Source: Streptomyces coeruleorubidus
GTDB taxonomy: Bacteria; Actinomycetota; Actinomycetes; Streptomycetales; Streptomycetaceae
DNA: 64,000 bases
Assembly: GCF_028885415.1 (NCBI RefSeq)
Contig: NZ_CP118527.1
Location: 1,674,001-1,738,000 of the forward strand
Reading direction: 5' to 3'
Part shown: in pieces, positions 22,101-30,190 of the stretch
Numbering within the stretch: position 1 is the first letter of the stretch
How the letters are laid out: each line of letters begins with the position of its first letter
Translations under genes and position numbers: made by a program
Notes under the pieces: model-generated
The model's database searches: none
What the model was told of the DNA's origin: nothing
The model's input: only the letters and a program-made list of their open reading frames with translations

Positions 22101-23825
22101 CAGTTCCGCGCGGGTCTCGGCGGCGGCGGCCTCGCGCGCGTGCTCGGTGGCCCGGCGGGACGCCTCGCGGGCCGAGTCCCAGGCCGCGACGGCGGTCTTC
22201 TCGGCGTCGCTCGCGGCGAGGGCCGCGCGGGCCGGGTCGGCGTCGGGCGCGCTGTCGTCGAGCCAGCCGGCCCGTACCGCCTCGGCGGTCTCCTGCTCGA
22301 CCTCGGACAGGCGCTGCTTGAGGTGCCCGACCTCGCTGCGGGCGCGCTGCGCCTGTGTGGCGGCGGCGGTGGAGTCCCGGTAGGCGGCGTCGCTGACCTC
22401 CTGGAGGGCGGCGGAGCGCTCCTCCTCCTCGTTGGCGTGGTTCTCCGCCTTCTCCGCGGCCGCGTGCAGGGCCCGTACGAGGTCGACGGCGGCCTTGGAG
22501 CGGGCGGCGAGCGCGGGCGCGGCATCGCGCTCCGCCTCCTGGATCGCGGCGGACACACGGGCGACGCGGTCGGCGGCGGCGCGGTGGCGCAGCACGGCCT
22601 CGGCGGCCTGCCACGCGGAGTACAGCGTGCGGGCGTCGGCGAGCTCGCGCTTCTGCGCGGCGGCGGACTTCTCGGCCGCGGCGAGCGCCAGCGAGGCGTG
22701 CCGGTAGGCCAGTTCGGCGGAGATCAGCGCGCTGCGCTCGCGGGCCGCCTCGGCGTGCGTGACGGCGTACGCGGCGGCGGTGACCCGTTGGGCCAGGTCG
22801 GCGGCCCGGACCCGCTCCTGCACGCCGCGCGCGGACAGTCTGCGCGCCAGGGTCCGCGTCCGGCGCTCGGCTCCGGCGTGAATGTCACGCGCGCGTGAAC
22901 GGGCCTCGGCGGCCTCGACGATCCGCCGGAGCAGGTCGACGGATCCGGCGGTGAAGTCGCGCTCGGCGATCAGCTCGGCGCGCCGGCCCAGCTTGTTGCC
23001 GAAGCCGCTGACCAGGTCGGCGAGCCCGTCGGTGTCACGCGTGTCGGTGACGGCGCGCAGCAGCAGGTCGGTGAAGTCGGCGTCCTTCTTGACCGCGAAG
23101 AGACCGGCGGCCTCGCCCTCGTCGGCGTTCATCTCCCGCTGGTAGCGGAAGAGTTCGGGGTCGAGTCCGAGGTCGCCCAGGTGCTCGATCCAGCGGTCGT
23201 GGATCTCCTCCCAGTGCACCTCCAGGTGCGGGTAGGTCTTGCCCGCCTCGGTGAGGGCGTCGCGGAAGCCCTTCATGGTGCGACGCCGGCCGCGCGCGCC
23301 CGACTGGCCCTCGACCGGGGCCCGTACGGCGGTGGACTCGGCCACGGGGAGGCTGTCGAGGCTCAGTCCGGGCCCGGGACGGAAGGAGTACCAGGCCTCG
23401 GCGAACTTGCGCGGGTCGTTGGAGACCTGCCGCCCGCGCCACTCACTGACCTTGCCGACGACGACGCACTCGCCGGTCAGCACGTGCTGCCACTCCAGCG
23501 CGACGTGGCCGCAGTCGTCGGCGAGCAGGAACTTGCGCAGCACGCCGGAGCTGGCTCCGCCGAGAGTGTTCCGGTGGCCGGGCAGCATCACGGAGAAGAT
23601 CAGCTTGAGCAGCACCGACTTGCCGCCGCCGTTCTCCAGGAAGAGCACACCCGCGGGCGCGGGCCGGCGCGGCGGGCCGACGGGCTCCTCCTCGAAGAAC
23701 TCCGCCTGTGTGGGCGCGGGGTCGGGCACGATCTCTCCCACACCGCGCAGGTCGAGCACGGTGTCGGCGTAGCGCGCACCGGCCGGCCCGATGGAGTAGA
23801 GGCGGACCCGGGACAGCTCGTACAT
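19188..23825 (-). CDS. SMC-like condensin ATPase (MksB/JetC-like)
   Basis: A 1545-residue SMC-family protein. N-terminal head with Walker A VLFLENGGGKSVLLKL (residues 60-75); long Ala/Arg/Glu-rich coiled coils; a globular hinge-like domain at about 640-800 (RILGALGDGG, GWRYLAQAV, VIITDPDSHARAREALGDAALLPRS); second coiled coil; C-terminal head with signature FSGGQLLTAAIALY (1409 on) and Walker B TLFLDNPIG (Asp 1447). The catalytic Glu expected after the Walker B Asp is Asn. The layout resembles MukB/MksB/JetC, but it is longer than JetC (about 1100). It is the last gene of a three-gene operon; the ATG follows the KITE-like gene by 47 bp. A role in DNA loop extrusion or plasmid restriction is inference. 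Confidence 0.85.
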   Translation of the reverse strand: MYELSRVRLYSIGPAGARYADTVLDLRGVGEIVPDPAPTQAEFFEEEPVGPPRRPAPAGVLFLENGGGKSVLLKLIFSVMLPGHRNTLGGASSGVLRKFLLADDCGHVALEWQHVLTGECVVVGKVSEWRGRQVSNDPRKFAEAWYSFRPGPGLSLDSLPVAESTAVRAPVEGQSGARGRRRTMKGFRDALTEAGKTYPHLEVHWEEIHDRWIEHLGDLGLDPELFRYQREMNADEGEAAGLFAVKKDADFTDLLLRAVTDTRDTDGLADLVSGFGNKLGRRAELIAERDFTAGSVDLLRRIVEAAEARSRARDIHAGAERRTRTLARRLSARGVQERVRAADLAQRVTAAAYAVTHAEAARERSALISAELAYRHASLALAAAEKSAAAQKRELADARTLYSAWQAAEAVLRHRAAADRVARVSAAIQEAERDAAPALAARSKAAVDLVRALHAAAEKAENHANEEEERSAALQEVSDAAYRDSTAAATQAQRARSEVGHLKQRLSEVEQETAEAVRAGWLDDSAPDADPARAALAASDAEKTAVAAWDSAREASRRATEHAREAAAAETRAELTAARAADAATAAERSYEAERRTAEALAGEERLAELLSLTSETRPGIPQPRHGTDSEPATRPASGEQGLSPEELDRFADDLRELLDDAVTSAERQLFELRTAAADDSRILGALGDGGLLPPGPDVLATVEFLGEHGIPALPGWRYLAQAVDPADHARVLAARPELVDGVIITDPDSHARAREALGDAALLPRSAVAVGTAAALLAPTPAPDTDSGDVFLVPPNPAMHDEHAADEERQALRARATERDEEIRTLAARLGKDRELAARLASWRAGCPAGRLAELARAAHDTRAFAEESEAELAEARTVRAEADEAAAEAARVRDERQEAAQKARRSADALAGLAFRLRERAGWQVKLRELADEAAEAEAGAQACLERARAADEDRRAAQRAADDARRTARALRAERSEIAGAPDDVPEDDARTPKASLPALREAYRAASQLYEKVGVGADLRAEQARAESDESAARAELDRLSNKVRTRAEQLLESPDGSDGPSRQAAAARAEELVQLLETRMSSASEQLGRLRGEAERHAPEDGEAHTDLPEDLQPRDAEHAQTLLRTATAELASHIEALNQAREAHAELLDAHRAAEDAASGFDEIAAMLRDLLREHTTEEEQEETEPYPGSPEEARQAAAEARRSLRGCAADLSAAEAAVREASDILVRHANSTRYEQVRTPARQQIRELPASALPEHAQKWADAFAPRLRVLTDELEQLERNRDSIVDRLRGLVESALATLRSAQRLSRLPEGLGEWSGQEFLRIRFEEPDQATLTERLGEVIDEATRAAVKKNSDLRRDGMSLLLRGVAAALQPKGVAVEILKPDAVLRAERVPVGQMGDVFSGGQLLTAAIALYCTMAALRSNDRGRDKHRHAGTLFLDNPIGRANATYLLELQRAVSDALGVQLLYTTGLFDTTALAEFPLVIRMRNDADLRAGLKYISVEEHLRPGLPQQPRAGEAVHSEITATRMYKRPASTTP

Positions 23826-23859
23826 GGCGGACTCTCGTAAGTCTTCGTGAGATGGGGAG

Positions 23860-23883
23860 TTCAGGAGGAGTTTCAGGAGGAGT
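23860..23883. repeat. 12-bp tandem duplication at the stop of the KITE-like gene
   Basis: ttcaggaggagt occurs twice in a row. On the minus strand it duplicates the codons Ser-Ser-stop in frame, so the gene ends in two in-frame TGA codons 12 bp apart. Confidence 0.88.
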
Positions 23884-24754
23884 GGAACGGCAGCCCGGCA
23901 TCGGCGACCAGTTCCAGGTCGTCGCTCTCCTCTGGGGGCAGCAGCGTCGGTGTGCCGTCGGTGACCGGGACGACGCCCAGCTCCAGCAGCTCGGCCAGGG
24001 CGGCGCTGCCGGCCATGTCGCGGACCTGGAGCTGGTAGCGGGCGGTCGTGCGGTACGTGCCGCCGTTGTCGTCGCCGGTGCGCTGGAGGAAACCGGAGTC
24101 GGTGAGGAACGCGACGGCCTTCGCGACGATGCCGGTGGTCGAACCGGCGAGCCGGCGCGCGTCCTTGGTGGCCCCGGTCGAGCTGCGCCGCACCCAGATC
24201 CGCCAGGCGGCCTCCAGGCCGGGCGCGTCGGTGGCCGGGTCGGTGTTCTCGCCCTGTTCGGCGGCGCGCTCCTCCAGGCGGCGGCAGGCCTGGCGGACGA
24301 AGGCGTCGACGCCGTTGACCGTGACGCGGCCGATGTAGCCGTCGTCGGCGAGGTCCTCGGGGCGCGGGAACGCCATGGCGGCGACGGCGAGATGGGCCAG
24401 CCCGTGCAGGAACCGGTCGCCGCCGTCGGCGGACGTACGACGCGCGTAGTCGCCCATGCGGACGGCGAAGACGGAGTCCTCGGCGGCGGTCACGGCCATG
24501 CCCGCGCGCGGGGACACCTCCAGCACGATCAGCCCCAGTCCGGTCGCCACCGCGTCGGCGAGCCGCGCGAACGGCGGGTCCTCGCGGTAGCGCCGCAGCA
24601 GGTCCGCGTACTCCTGGTCGCGGGCGGGCTGAAGCTTGGGCTGCAAACCGAAGGACACGAGCCGAGCCGCGTCGGCGGCGTCGGCGGGCGTGACGGCGGC
24701 CGAGGCCGTCGGGGCCGGGCCTTCCGACTCACTCCACTCGACGTGCTCACTCAC
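23873..24754 (-). CDS. KITE-like subunit of the SMC operon (MksE/JetB-like)
   Basis: A 293-residue acidic protein starting VSEHVEWSESEG at GTG 24754, with aaggag 8 nt upstream. After a polar leader it contains helical and winged-helix-like segments (DQEYADLLRRYREDPPFARLADAVATGLGL; later KAVAFLTDSGFLQRTGDDNGGTYRTTARYQLQVRDMAG, a typical wing with paired strands). Size, position between the kleisin-like and SMC-like genes, and a double winged-helix appearance fit MksE/JetB (DUF4194-like), though identity is too distant to call by eye. The gap to the upstream gene is 31 bp. Confidence 0.65.
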   Translation of the reverse strand: MSEHVEWSESEGPAPTASAAVTPADAADAARLVSFGLQPKLQPARDQEYADLLRRYREDPPFARLADAVATGLGLIVLEVSPRAGMAVTAAEDSVFAVRMGDYARRTSADGGDRFLHGLAHLAVAAMAFPRPEDLADDGYIGRVTVNGVDAFVRQACRRLEERAAEQGENTDPATDAPGLEAAWRIWVRRSSTGATKDARRLAGSTTGIVAKAVAFLTDSGFLQRTGDDNGGTYRTTARYQLQVRDMAGSAALAELLELGVVPVTDGTPTLLPPEESDDLELVADAGLPFHSS

Positions 24755-24785
24755 GGTCGGGACTCCTTGGGCCACTCGTACTGAT

Positions 24786-26312
24786 TCATGCTGCTTCCGT
24801 CCGGTCCGCCGCCATCCCCACCGCATCCAGCAGCGCGGTGCCGACGATCAGGTCCGCTCCACCGAACTCCGGGTCATCGAGCTCCGTCCCGTCGTCCACG
24901 GCGAACAAGAGCTTCTGCTCCCCCTGCCGATACGCGGTCCCGACCGGCGGGCTGGCCGCATGCACCGCCAGCAGGGCCACCAGATACGGCAGCTCGGGAT
25001 CCTGCCGCCGGGCCTCGGCCAGCAGCCCGGACAACCGGCGCGGCGCATCCGCCGGCAGGTCGAGCAGCTCCTGCGCGGCCGCCATCTGCTCCTCGCTGAA
25101 CCGGCTGTCGTCGGGCGTGGCGATGAGATCCGGCTCGGGCATCTCCGCACCCAGGTGCTCCCGCTCCGCCGGCGGCGTCAGCAGTATGTCGACGAGGTCC
25201 CCGACCCGGACGGACACCGGCGTACGCAGCCCCGTACCCCGCCCGAAGAAGGCGTCCGTGACGCGGACGGCCTGCTCCAGCGGCAGCAGCAGAACGGGCG
25301 AGACGAGATGCCCGTACAGGTCGATCCCCGACGTCGTCATCGGCGTGGCGAAGGCCTGCCGGTCCTGCTCGGCGCGGAACAGCGGTCCGGCCTCGAGCAG
25401 CCGGGACTGCAACTGCGTGTGCCGCCGGATGCAGTCCTTGACGATGTCGACGAGCTCGGCGGCGCGGCGCTTGTGCTCCGGGTCCTCGGACTCGTCGCGG
25501 GCCTTGCGGATGTTGGTGAGGATCGCGTTCTCGTGGCGGTAGCGGTCGGCCACGTGCTCCAGGGCCTCGGCGATCATGTCGGGCACGGTGGTGAGCCAGT
25601 CCACCGCGCGCACATTGCGCCGGGTCGCGTCCAGGGCGCGGCGCAGGGTCTCCGAGTACTGCACGGTGCGGTAGCGGGCCTGTTCGGCCGCGAGCTGGGC
25701 GTCGGCGAGCCGGCCGCGGCTGATCAGCACCTCCAGCTTGACCTCGGCGGCGATCTGCGCGCTGGTGACGTCCGTGTCGAGGGCGCCGACGAGGACGTTG
25801 ACCGCCTCGTCCGTCGTCCGCAGGTAGACCGTGCCGCCCGGGCCGGGGACCTCTTCGATCAGCTTGAAGTCGTAGTCACGGCGCACATACGTGCCGTCCG
25901 CCCCGAACGTGCCGTACACCGCGCGGAAACCGCGGTCGACGCTGCCGACGTTGATCAGGTTCTCCAGGACCCAGCGGGCCACCCGCTCGTGCTCGACGGC
26001 GGGCCGCCGCGGCGCCTGGGCGGCGATGCGCGGGATGAGGCGGGCGACGATCTGGTCGTGGTCCGCGCCCGTGTCGAAGTCCATGTTCAGGGTGACGAGG
26101 TCGATGGCCGCGAGGGCGACCTCCGCCATGCCGTACACCGAGTACTCACCGGCGAGGTTGGCCTTGCGCGCGTCGAGGTCGTGCAGCGGCGCGGTGCAGG
26201 CGAGCGCGCGCAGGCGCCGCGCCAGGCCCTCGTCGGCGGCCGGCCCCAGGGCGGGGCGCGGCCCCGCGCTGAGCTGGGGCGGAACGCTGTCCGTCGATGC
26301 AGGCGAAGTCAC
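24786..26312 (-). CDS. Kleisin-like subunit of the SMC operon (MksF/JetA-like)
   Basis: A 508-residue protein starting VTSPASTDSVPPQ at GTG 26312. It shows an N-terminal winged-helix-like region (YGMAEVALAAIDLVTLNMDF...YDFKLIEEV...VYLRTTDEAVNVLVGAL, about 50-180), then a helical bundle (VLISRGRLADAQLAAEQARYRTVQ and following to about 330) and a C-terminal part with a short acidic segment. This order is that of MukF/MksF and Wadjet JetA. As first gene of the operon, followed by the KITE-like and SMC-like genes, it is the predicted bridging subunit. No JetD/MksG nuclease gene flanks the operon. The upstream part of the open frame overlaps the promoter and is not used. Confidence 0.68.
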   Translation of the reverse strand: MTSPASTDSVPPQLSAGPRPALGPAADEGLARRLRALACTAPLHDLDARKANLAGEYSVYGMAEVALAAIDLVTLNMDFDTGADHDQIVARLIPRIAAQAPRRPAVEHERVARWVLENLINVGSVDRGFRAVYGTFGADGTYVRRDYDFKLIEEVPGPGGTVYLRTTDEAVNVLVGALDTDVTSAQIAAEVKLEVLISRGRLADAQLAAEQARYRTVQYSETLRRALDATRRNVRAVDWLTTVPDMIAEALEHVADRYRHENAILTNIRKARDESEDPEHKRRAAELVDIVKDCIRRHTQLQSRLLEAGPLFRAEQDRQAFATPMTTSGIDLYGHLVSPVLLLPLEQAVRVTDAFFGRGTGLRTPVSVRVGDLVDILLTPPAEREHLGAEMPEPDLIATPDDSRFSEEQMAAAQELLDLPADAPRRLSGLLAEARRQDPELPYLVALLAVHAASPPVGTAYRQGEQKLLFAVDDGTELDDPEFGGADLIVGTALLDAVGMAADRTEAA

Positions 26313-26319
26313 GGTGCAC

Positions 26320-26325
26320 AGACTA
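26320..26325 (-). promoter_or_regulatory. -10 element of a probable leaderless promoter
   Basis: Read on the minus strand, TAGTCT (matching TAnnnT) ends 7 nt before the GTG at 26312, with no SD in between. That spacing puts the transcription start on or next to the start codon. No clear -35 at 17-18 bp is seen. Confidence 0.5.
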
Positions 26326-26403
26326 GGTCCTGGGTCTGACAACGACCCAAACGACGCGGATACGCCCCGGCGGCAGGGTGGCTCTCCGACGCCGCTCGTC
26401 CCC

Positions 26404-27099
26404 TCAGCCGTCCTCGCCGACCCGCCGCCGGTACACCTCGACGACCCGCTCCAGCGAGTCGTCGAGGTAACCGGCGAGCAGTGCCTCGGCCTTCCTTCGG
26501 TCCCCCACCTGAAGAGCCTCAAGGATTGCGACATTTCGCGCGATGTACGGTTCGTGCAGCCGCTGCGGCTCGTCCACCACGTGGAAGGCCAGGCGCAGTT
26601 CGGCAAAAACACTCCGCATCAACTCGTCGGTGCGCTCGCTCGCGGCGAGAGCGACCAGTTCCCGGTGGAAATGGATGTTGGCCGTACCCACCCCCTTCCA
26701 GTCACCTTCCCGCGCCGCCCGCCGCCCCTCCTCCACGGCACCGGCGAGCCCGTCGAGCCCGTACGGCGGCTCGCCGAGACCCCGCACCACGGCGCATTCG
26801 ACGAGCCGTCGGGTGCGGTAGATGTCCTCGACGTCCTCGACGGTCAGGACCCGGACGAAGACACCCCGGTTCAGTTCGTGGACGAGCAGGCGCTCGTGCG
26901 TGAGCAGCCGGAACGACTCGCGCAGCGTGTTGCGGGAGACGCCGAGCGCGCCGCCGATGCTGTCCTCCGACAGCCGGGTCCCGGGCGGGAAGTAGCCCTC
27001 GGCGATCCGGCTTCTGAGGATGTCCGAGACGCGTTCGGCGGTGCTCGTGCGCCCCAGGAGTGCCCGGTCGTCGGAGAGATCCCTCAGCTGCTCTGCCAT
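26404..27099 (-). CDS. GntR/FCD-family regulator of the 5-oxoproline operon
   Basis: A 231-residue regulator with an N-terminal GntR winged helix (RVSDILRSRIAEGYFPPGTRLSEDSIGGALGVSRNTLRESFRLL, about 20-75) and a C-terminal all-helical FCD ligand domain (RTRRLVECAVVRGL, FHRELVALA, YIARNVAILEAL). FCD regulators bind carboxylic or amino acids; here 5-oxoproline or glutamate is a reasonable guess. It diverges from the MFS-DUF1445-pxpABC operon. ATG 27099 (MAEQLRDLS) is preferred to upstream ATGs because the family begins shortly after; no strong SD precedes it. Confidence 0.9.
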   Translation of the reverse strand: MAEQLRDLSDDRALLGRTSTAERVSDILRSRIAEGYFPPGTRLSEDSIGGALGVSRNTLRESFRLLTHERLLVHELNRGVFVRVLTVEDVEDIYRTRRLVECAVVRGLGEPPYGLDGLAGAVEEGRRAAREGDWKGVGTANIHFHRELVALAASERTDELMRSVFAELRLAFHVVDEPQRLHEPYIARNVAILEALQVGDRRKAEALLAGYLDDSLERVVEVYRRRVGEDG

Positions 27100-27143
27100 G
27101 CCGGAATTCAATCGCAGATTACAAGAACGAAACAACATGAGTA

Positions 27144-27173
27144 TTGAGGGATCGTTGAACAATCCTCTACGGT
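27144..27173 (+). promoter_or_regulatory. Promoter with overlapping operator for the MFS-pxp operon
   Basis: TTGAGG (27144-27149), 18-nt spacer, TACGGT (27168-27173) form a plausible sigma-HrdB promoter. The spacer contains a 15-bp palindrome GATcGTTgAACaATC at 27150-27164 with 6 of 7 pairs matched. A GntR protein bound there would block the promoter. This is inferred from position and symmetry. Confidence 0.55.
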
Positions 27174-27270
27174 GCTACGCACGGCCCGCCGCGCGAGGCG
27201 GCCAAGCTCACCCGCAAAGCACCCAAGGCTCAGCCCGAAGCACCCTCCGTCCCCCCTCTGCGAGGTGCCC

Positions 27271-28572
27271 ATGAGCACGACTCCACCACCACAGGCCCTG
27301 AGCGACGACACGCGCCCCGCGGCAGCCGAACGCACCGACGACGACGGGGCGTTCGGCTGGCTGCGCGCCCTGGGCCCGCGCGGCCGCCGCGCGTTCGCCG
27401 GTGCCTTCGGCGGCTACGCCCTGGACTCGTACGACTACTTCACACTGCCGCTGAGCATGGTCGCGCTGTCCGCCTACTTCGGCCTGAACAGCGGCCAGAC
27501 CGGCCTCTTCACGACGGTCACGCTGGTGGTCTCCGCGATCGGCGGCGCCCTCGCGGGCGTCCTCGCCGACCGCGTCGGCCGGGTGAAGGCGCTCATGGTC
27601 ACGGTGATCACCTACGCGGTGTTCACCGTCGCCTGCGGCTTCGCGCCCAACTACGAGACGCTGCTGGTCTTCCGTGCCCTGCAGGGCCTCGGTTTCGGTG
27701 GCGAGTGGGCCGTCGGCGCGATCCTGGTCGCCGAGTACGCGAGCGCCAAGCACCGGGGCCGCACGCTCGGCGCGATCCAGAGCTCCTGGGCCGTGGGCTG
27801 GGGCATGGCCGTGATCGCCTACACCGTCATCTTCTCGGTGGCCGGTGACGACCTGGCCTGGCGCATCATGTTCTGGACCGGGGCCCTGCCCGCCCTGCTG
27901 GTCATCTGGCTGCGGCGCAGTGTGCACGACGCGCCCGAGGCGGCGGCGGCGCGTGAACGGAGCGCGGAGAAAGGCTCGTTCACGGCGATCTTCAAGCCCG
28001 GCCTGCTGCGGACGACGGTCTTCGCGGTGCTGCTCTCGACCGGTGTCCAGGGCGGGTACTACACGCTGGCCACCTGGGTGCCGACCTACCTCAAGTCCGA
28101 GCGCGACCTGTCGGTCGTCGGCACCGGCGGCTACCTGACGTTCCTGATATCGGGCGCCTTCATCGGCTATCTGACGGGCGGTTACCTCACCGACAAGCTG
28201 GGCCGGCGGCGCAACATCTGGCTCTTCGCCCTGCTGTCGGCGATCTGCATCCTGGCGTACGCGAACATCCCGAGCGGCGCCAACACCCTGCTCCTGGTGC
28301 TCGGTTTCCCGCTCGGGTTCTGCATGTCGGCGATCTTCAGCGGCTTCGGCTCCTACCTGAGCGAGCTGTACCCGACGGCGGTGCGCGGCACGGGGCAGGG
28401 CTTCACGTACAACACCGGGCGAGCGGTGGGCGCCGTCTTCCCGACGACGGTCGGTTTCCTGGCCGACAGCTGGGGCGTGGGCGGCGCGCTGGTCTTCGGG
28501 GCGATCGGCTACGGCCTGGCGGCACTGGCGCTGCTCGGGCTGCCGGAGACGCGCGGGAAGGAGCTCACGTGA
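27271..28572 (+). CDS. MFS transporter, probable 5-oxoproline (pyroglutamate) importer
   Basis: A 433-residue, 12-TM major facilitator protein. Loop motifs [14 protein letters not shown] (between TM2 and TM3) and TDKLGRRRN (between TM8 and TM9) are visible, as is the [22 protein letters not shown] segment of the aromatic-acid/sialate H+ symporter type. ATG 27271 follows gaggt. Its stop overlaps the DUF1445 gene by 4 bp, so it leads the pxp operon; context suggests the substrate is 5-oxoproline or a related lactam. In Bacillus subtilis the matching ycsF-ycsG-ycsI-kipI-kipA operon has an NRAMP-type transporter instead. Confidence 0.88.
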   Translation: MSTTPPPQALSDDTRPAAAERTDDDGAFGWLRALGPRGRRAFAGAFGGYALDSYDYFTLPLSMVALSAYFGLNSGQTGLFTTVTLVVSAIGGALAGVLADRVGRVKALMVTVITYAVFTVACGFAPNYETLLVFRALQGLGFGGEWAVGAILVAEYASAKHRGRTLGAIQSSWAVGWGMAVIAYTVIFSVAGDDLAWRIMFWTGALPALLVIWLRRSVHDAPEAAAARERSAEKGSFTAIFKPGLLRTTVFAVLLSTGVQGGYYTLATWVPTYLKSERDLSVVGTGGYLTFLISGAFIGYLTGGYLTDKLGRRRNIWLFALLSAICILAYANIPSGANTLLLVLGFPLGFCMSAIFSGFGSYLSELYPTAVRGTGQGFTYNTGRAVGAVFPTTVGFLADSWGVGGALVFGAIGYGLAALALLGLPETRGKELT

Positions 28573-29402
28573 ACCGCACGAGCACCGAGACCGGGGACCG
28601 TCCTGTCCTCCTCGTCGACGAGCACGCGCGCGCGTGGAGCCCGGAAACGGCCCGCGCCCGCTTCCGGAAGGGCCTGACGGGCCCCACGGCAGGGGTCGCG
28701 GCGGGCCACACCCAGGTCAACCTGATCTCGGTGCCCGCCGACTGGGCCTACGACATGCTGCTGTTCTGCCAGCGCAACCCCAAGCCGTGCCCGGTCCTCG
28801 ACGTCACGGACGCGGGATCCTGGACCACCGTGCTCGCGCAGGGCGCGGACCTGCGCACCGACCTGCCGCGCTACCGGGTGTGGCGGGACGGCGAGCTGGT
28901 GGACGAGCCGACGGACGTGCGCGCGTACTGGCGGGACGACCTGGTGTCGTTCCTGATCGGGTGCAGCTTCACGTTCGAGTGGGCACTGGGCGAGGCGGGC
29001 GTTCCGATCCGCCACGTCGAGCAGGGCCGCAACGTTCCGATGTACGTGACCGGGCGCCAGTGCCGTCCGGCGGGGCGGCTGCACGGGCCGCTGGTGGTGT
29101 CCATGCGGCCGGTGCCGCCGGAGGACCTGGCGGCGGCGATCCGGGAGAGCAGTCTGCTGCCGGCGGTGCACGGCAGCCCCGTACACTGCGGCGATCCCTC
29201 GGGGCTCGGCATCGACGACCTCGGCCGCCCCGACTTCGGCGACGCGGTGGACGCCGAGCCGGACGACATCCCGGTGTTCTGGGCCTGCGGAGTGACCCCG
29301 CAGGCGGCCGTGATGGCCTCGCGCCCGCCGTTCGCCCTCACGCACGCCCCGGGGCAGATGTTCCTCACCGACGCCCGCGACGAGCAGTACCGCGTGGCCT
29401 GA
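28569..29402 (+). CDS. DUF1445 putative hydro-lyase (YcsI family)
   Basis: A 277-residue member of the UPF0317/DUF1445 family related to mitochondrial D-glutamate cyclase. Family hallmarks are [31 protein letters not shown] and [18 protein letters not shown], plus [33 protein letters not shown] near the end. The GTG start overlaps the MFS stop (GTGA). D-glutamate cyclase forms 5-oxo-D-proline, and the gene recurs in pxp operons (ycsI), so a role in linking the glutamate and oxoproline pools is likely. Cytoplasmic. Confidence 0.88.
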   Translation: MNRTSTETGDRPVLLVDEHARAWSPETARARFRKGLTGPTAGVAAGHTQVNLISVPADWAYDMLLFCQRNPKPCPVLDVTDAGSWTTVLAQGADLRTDLPRYRVWRDGELVDEPTDVRAYWRDDLVSFLIGCSFTFEWALGEAGVPIRHVEQGRNVPMYVTGRQCRPAGRLHGPLVVSMRPVPPEDLAAAIRESSLLPAVHGSPVHCGDPSGLGIDDLGRPDFGDAVDAEPDDIPVFWACGVTPQAAVMASRPPFALTHAPGQMFLTDARDEQYRVA

Positions 29403-29431
29403 CAGCAGCTGACAGGAGACTCGACACGGCT

Positions 29432-30190
29432 ATGACCTCCATCGACCTGAACGCCGACCTCGGCGAGGGCTTCGGCCGCTGGCGGCTCACCGACGACGAA
29501 CGGCTGCTGTCGGTCGTCACCAGCGCCAACGTGGCGTGCGGCTTCCACGCCGGGGACGCGGTCACGATGCGCCGGGTGTGCGAGCTGGCGGCCGAGCGCG
29601 GCGTCCGGATCGGCGCCCAGGTGTCCTACCGGGACCTGGCCGGGTTCGGGCGGCGCGCGATGGACGTGCCGCCCGCCGAGCTGGCGGCCGAGGTGGCCTA
29701 CCAGATCGGCGCCCTGGAAGTCTTCGCCCGCGCGGCGGGCGCCCGCGTGGCCTATGTGAAACCGCACGGCGCGCTCTACAACCGGGTCGTACGCGACGAG
29801 GAGCAGGCCGCCGCCGTCGTCGACGGCGTGCTCCTCGCGGACGCCACGCTGCCGGTGCTGGGCCTGCCCGGCTCGCGCCTGCTCGAGCTGGCCGGGAAGG
29901 CCGGGCTGCCGGTCGTCACGGAGGCGTTCGCGGACCGGGCGTACACCGACGCGGGCACGCTCGTGCGGCGCACCGTGGAGGGCGCCGTGGTCACCGACCC
30001 CGACACCGTCGTGGAGCGGTCGCTGAGTCTGGCCGGCTCCGGCGAGGTCGTCTCCCACTCGGGGACCCGGATAGAGGTACGCGCGCGTTCCCTGTGCCTG
30101 CACGGCGACACGCCCGGCGCGGTGGAGCTGGCGCGCCGGGTGCGGGAGCGGCTGGAGGCCTCGGGGGTCCGGGTGGAGGCCTTCGCATGA
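29432..30190 (+). CDS. pxpA: 5-oxoprolinase subunit A (LamB/YcsF family)
   Basis: A 252-residue protein with the family start IDLNADLGEGFG and the motifs NVACGFHAGD and KPHGALYN. PxpA, with PxpB and PxpC, forms the prokaryotic ATP-dependent 5-oxoprolinase that converts 5-oxoproline to glutamate. ATG 29432; aggag lies somewhat far upstream. It overlaps pxpB by 4 bp (ATGA), which indicates coupling. This system is unrelated in sequence to the OPLAH-type enzyme encoded at 8452-12102. Confidence 0.95.
   Translation: MTSIDLNADLGEGFGRWRLTDDERLLSVVTSANVACGFHAGDAVTMRRVCELAAERGVRIGAQVSYRDLAGFGRRAMDVPPAELAAEVAYQIGALEVFARAAGARVAYVKPHGALYNRVVRDEEQAAAVVDGVLLADATLPVLGLPGSRLLELAGKAGLPVVTEAFADRAYTDAGTLVRRTVEGAVVTDPDTVVERSLSLAGSGEVVSHSGTRIEVRARSLCLHGDTPGAVELARRVRERLEASGVRVEAFA

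Noticed and set aside
24786..26612. A 608-residue form of the kleisin-like protein
   Set aside because: The extra 100 codons run through the -10-like element and part of the neighbouring regulator gene and have Arg/Ser-rich non-family sequence.
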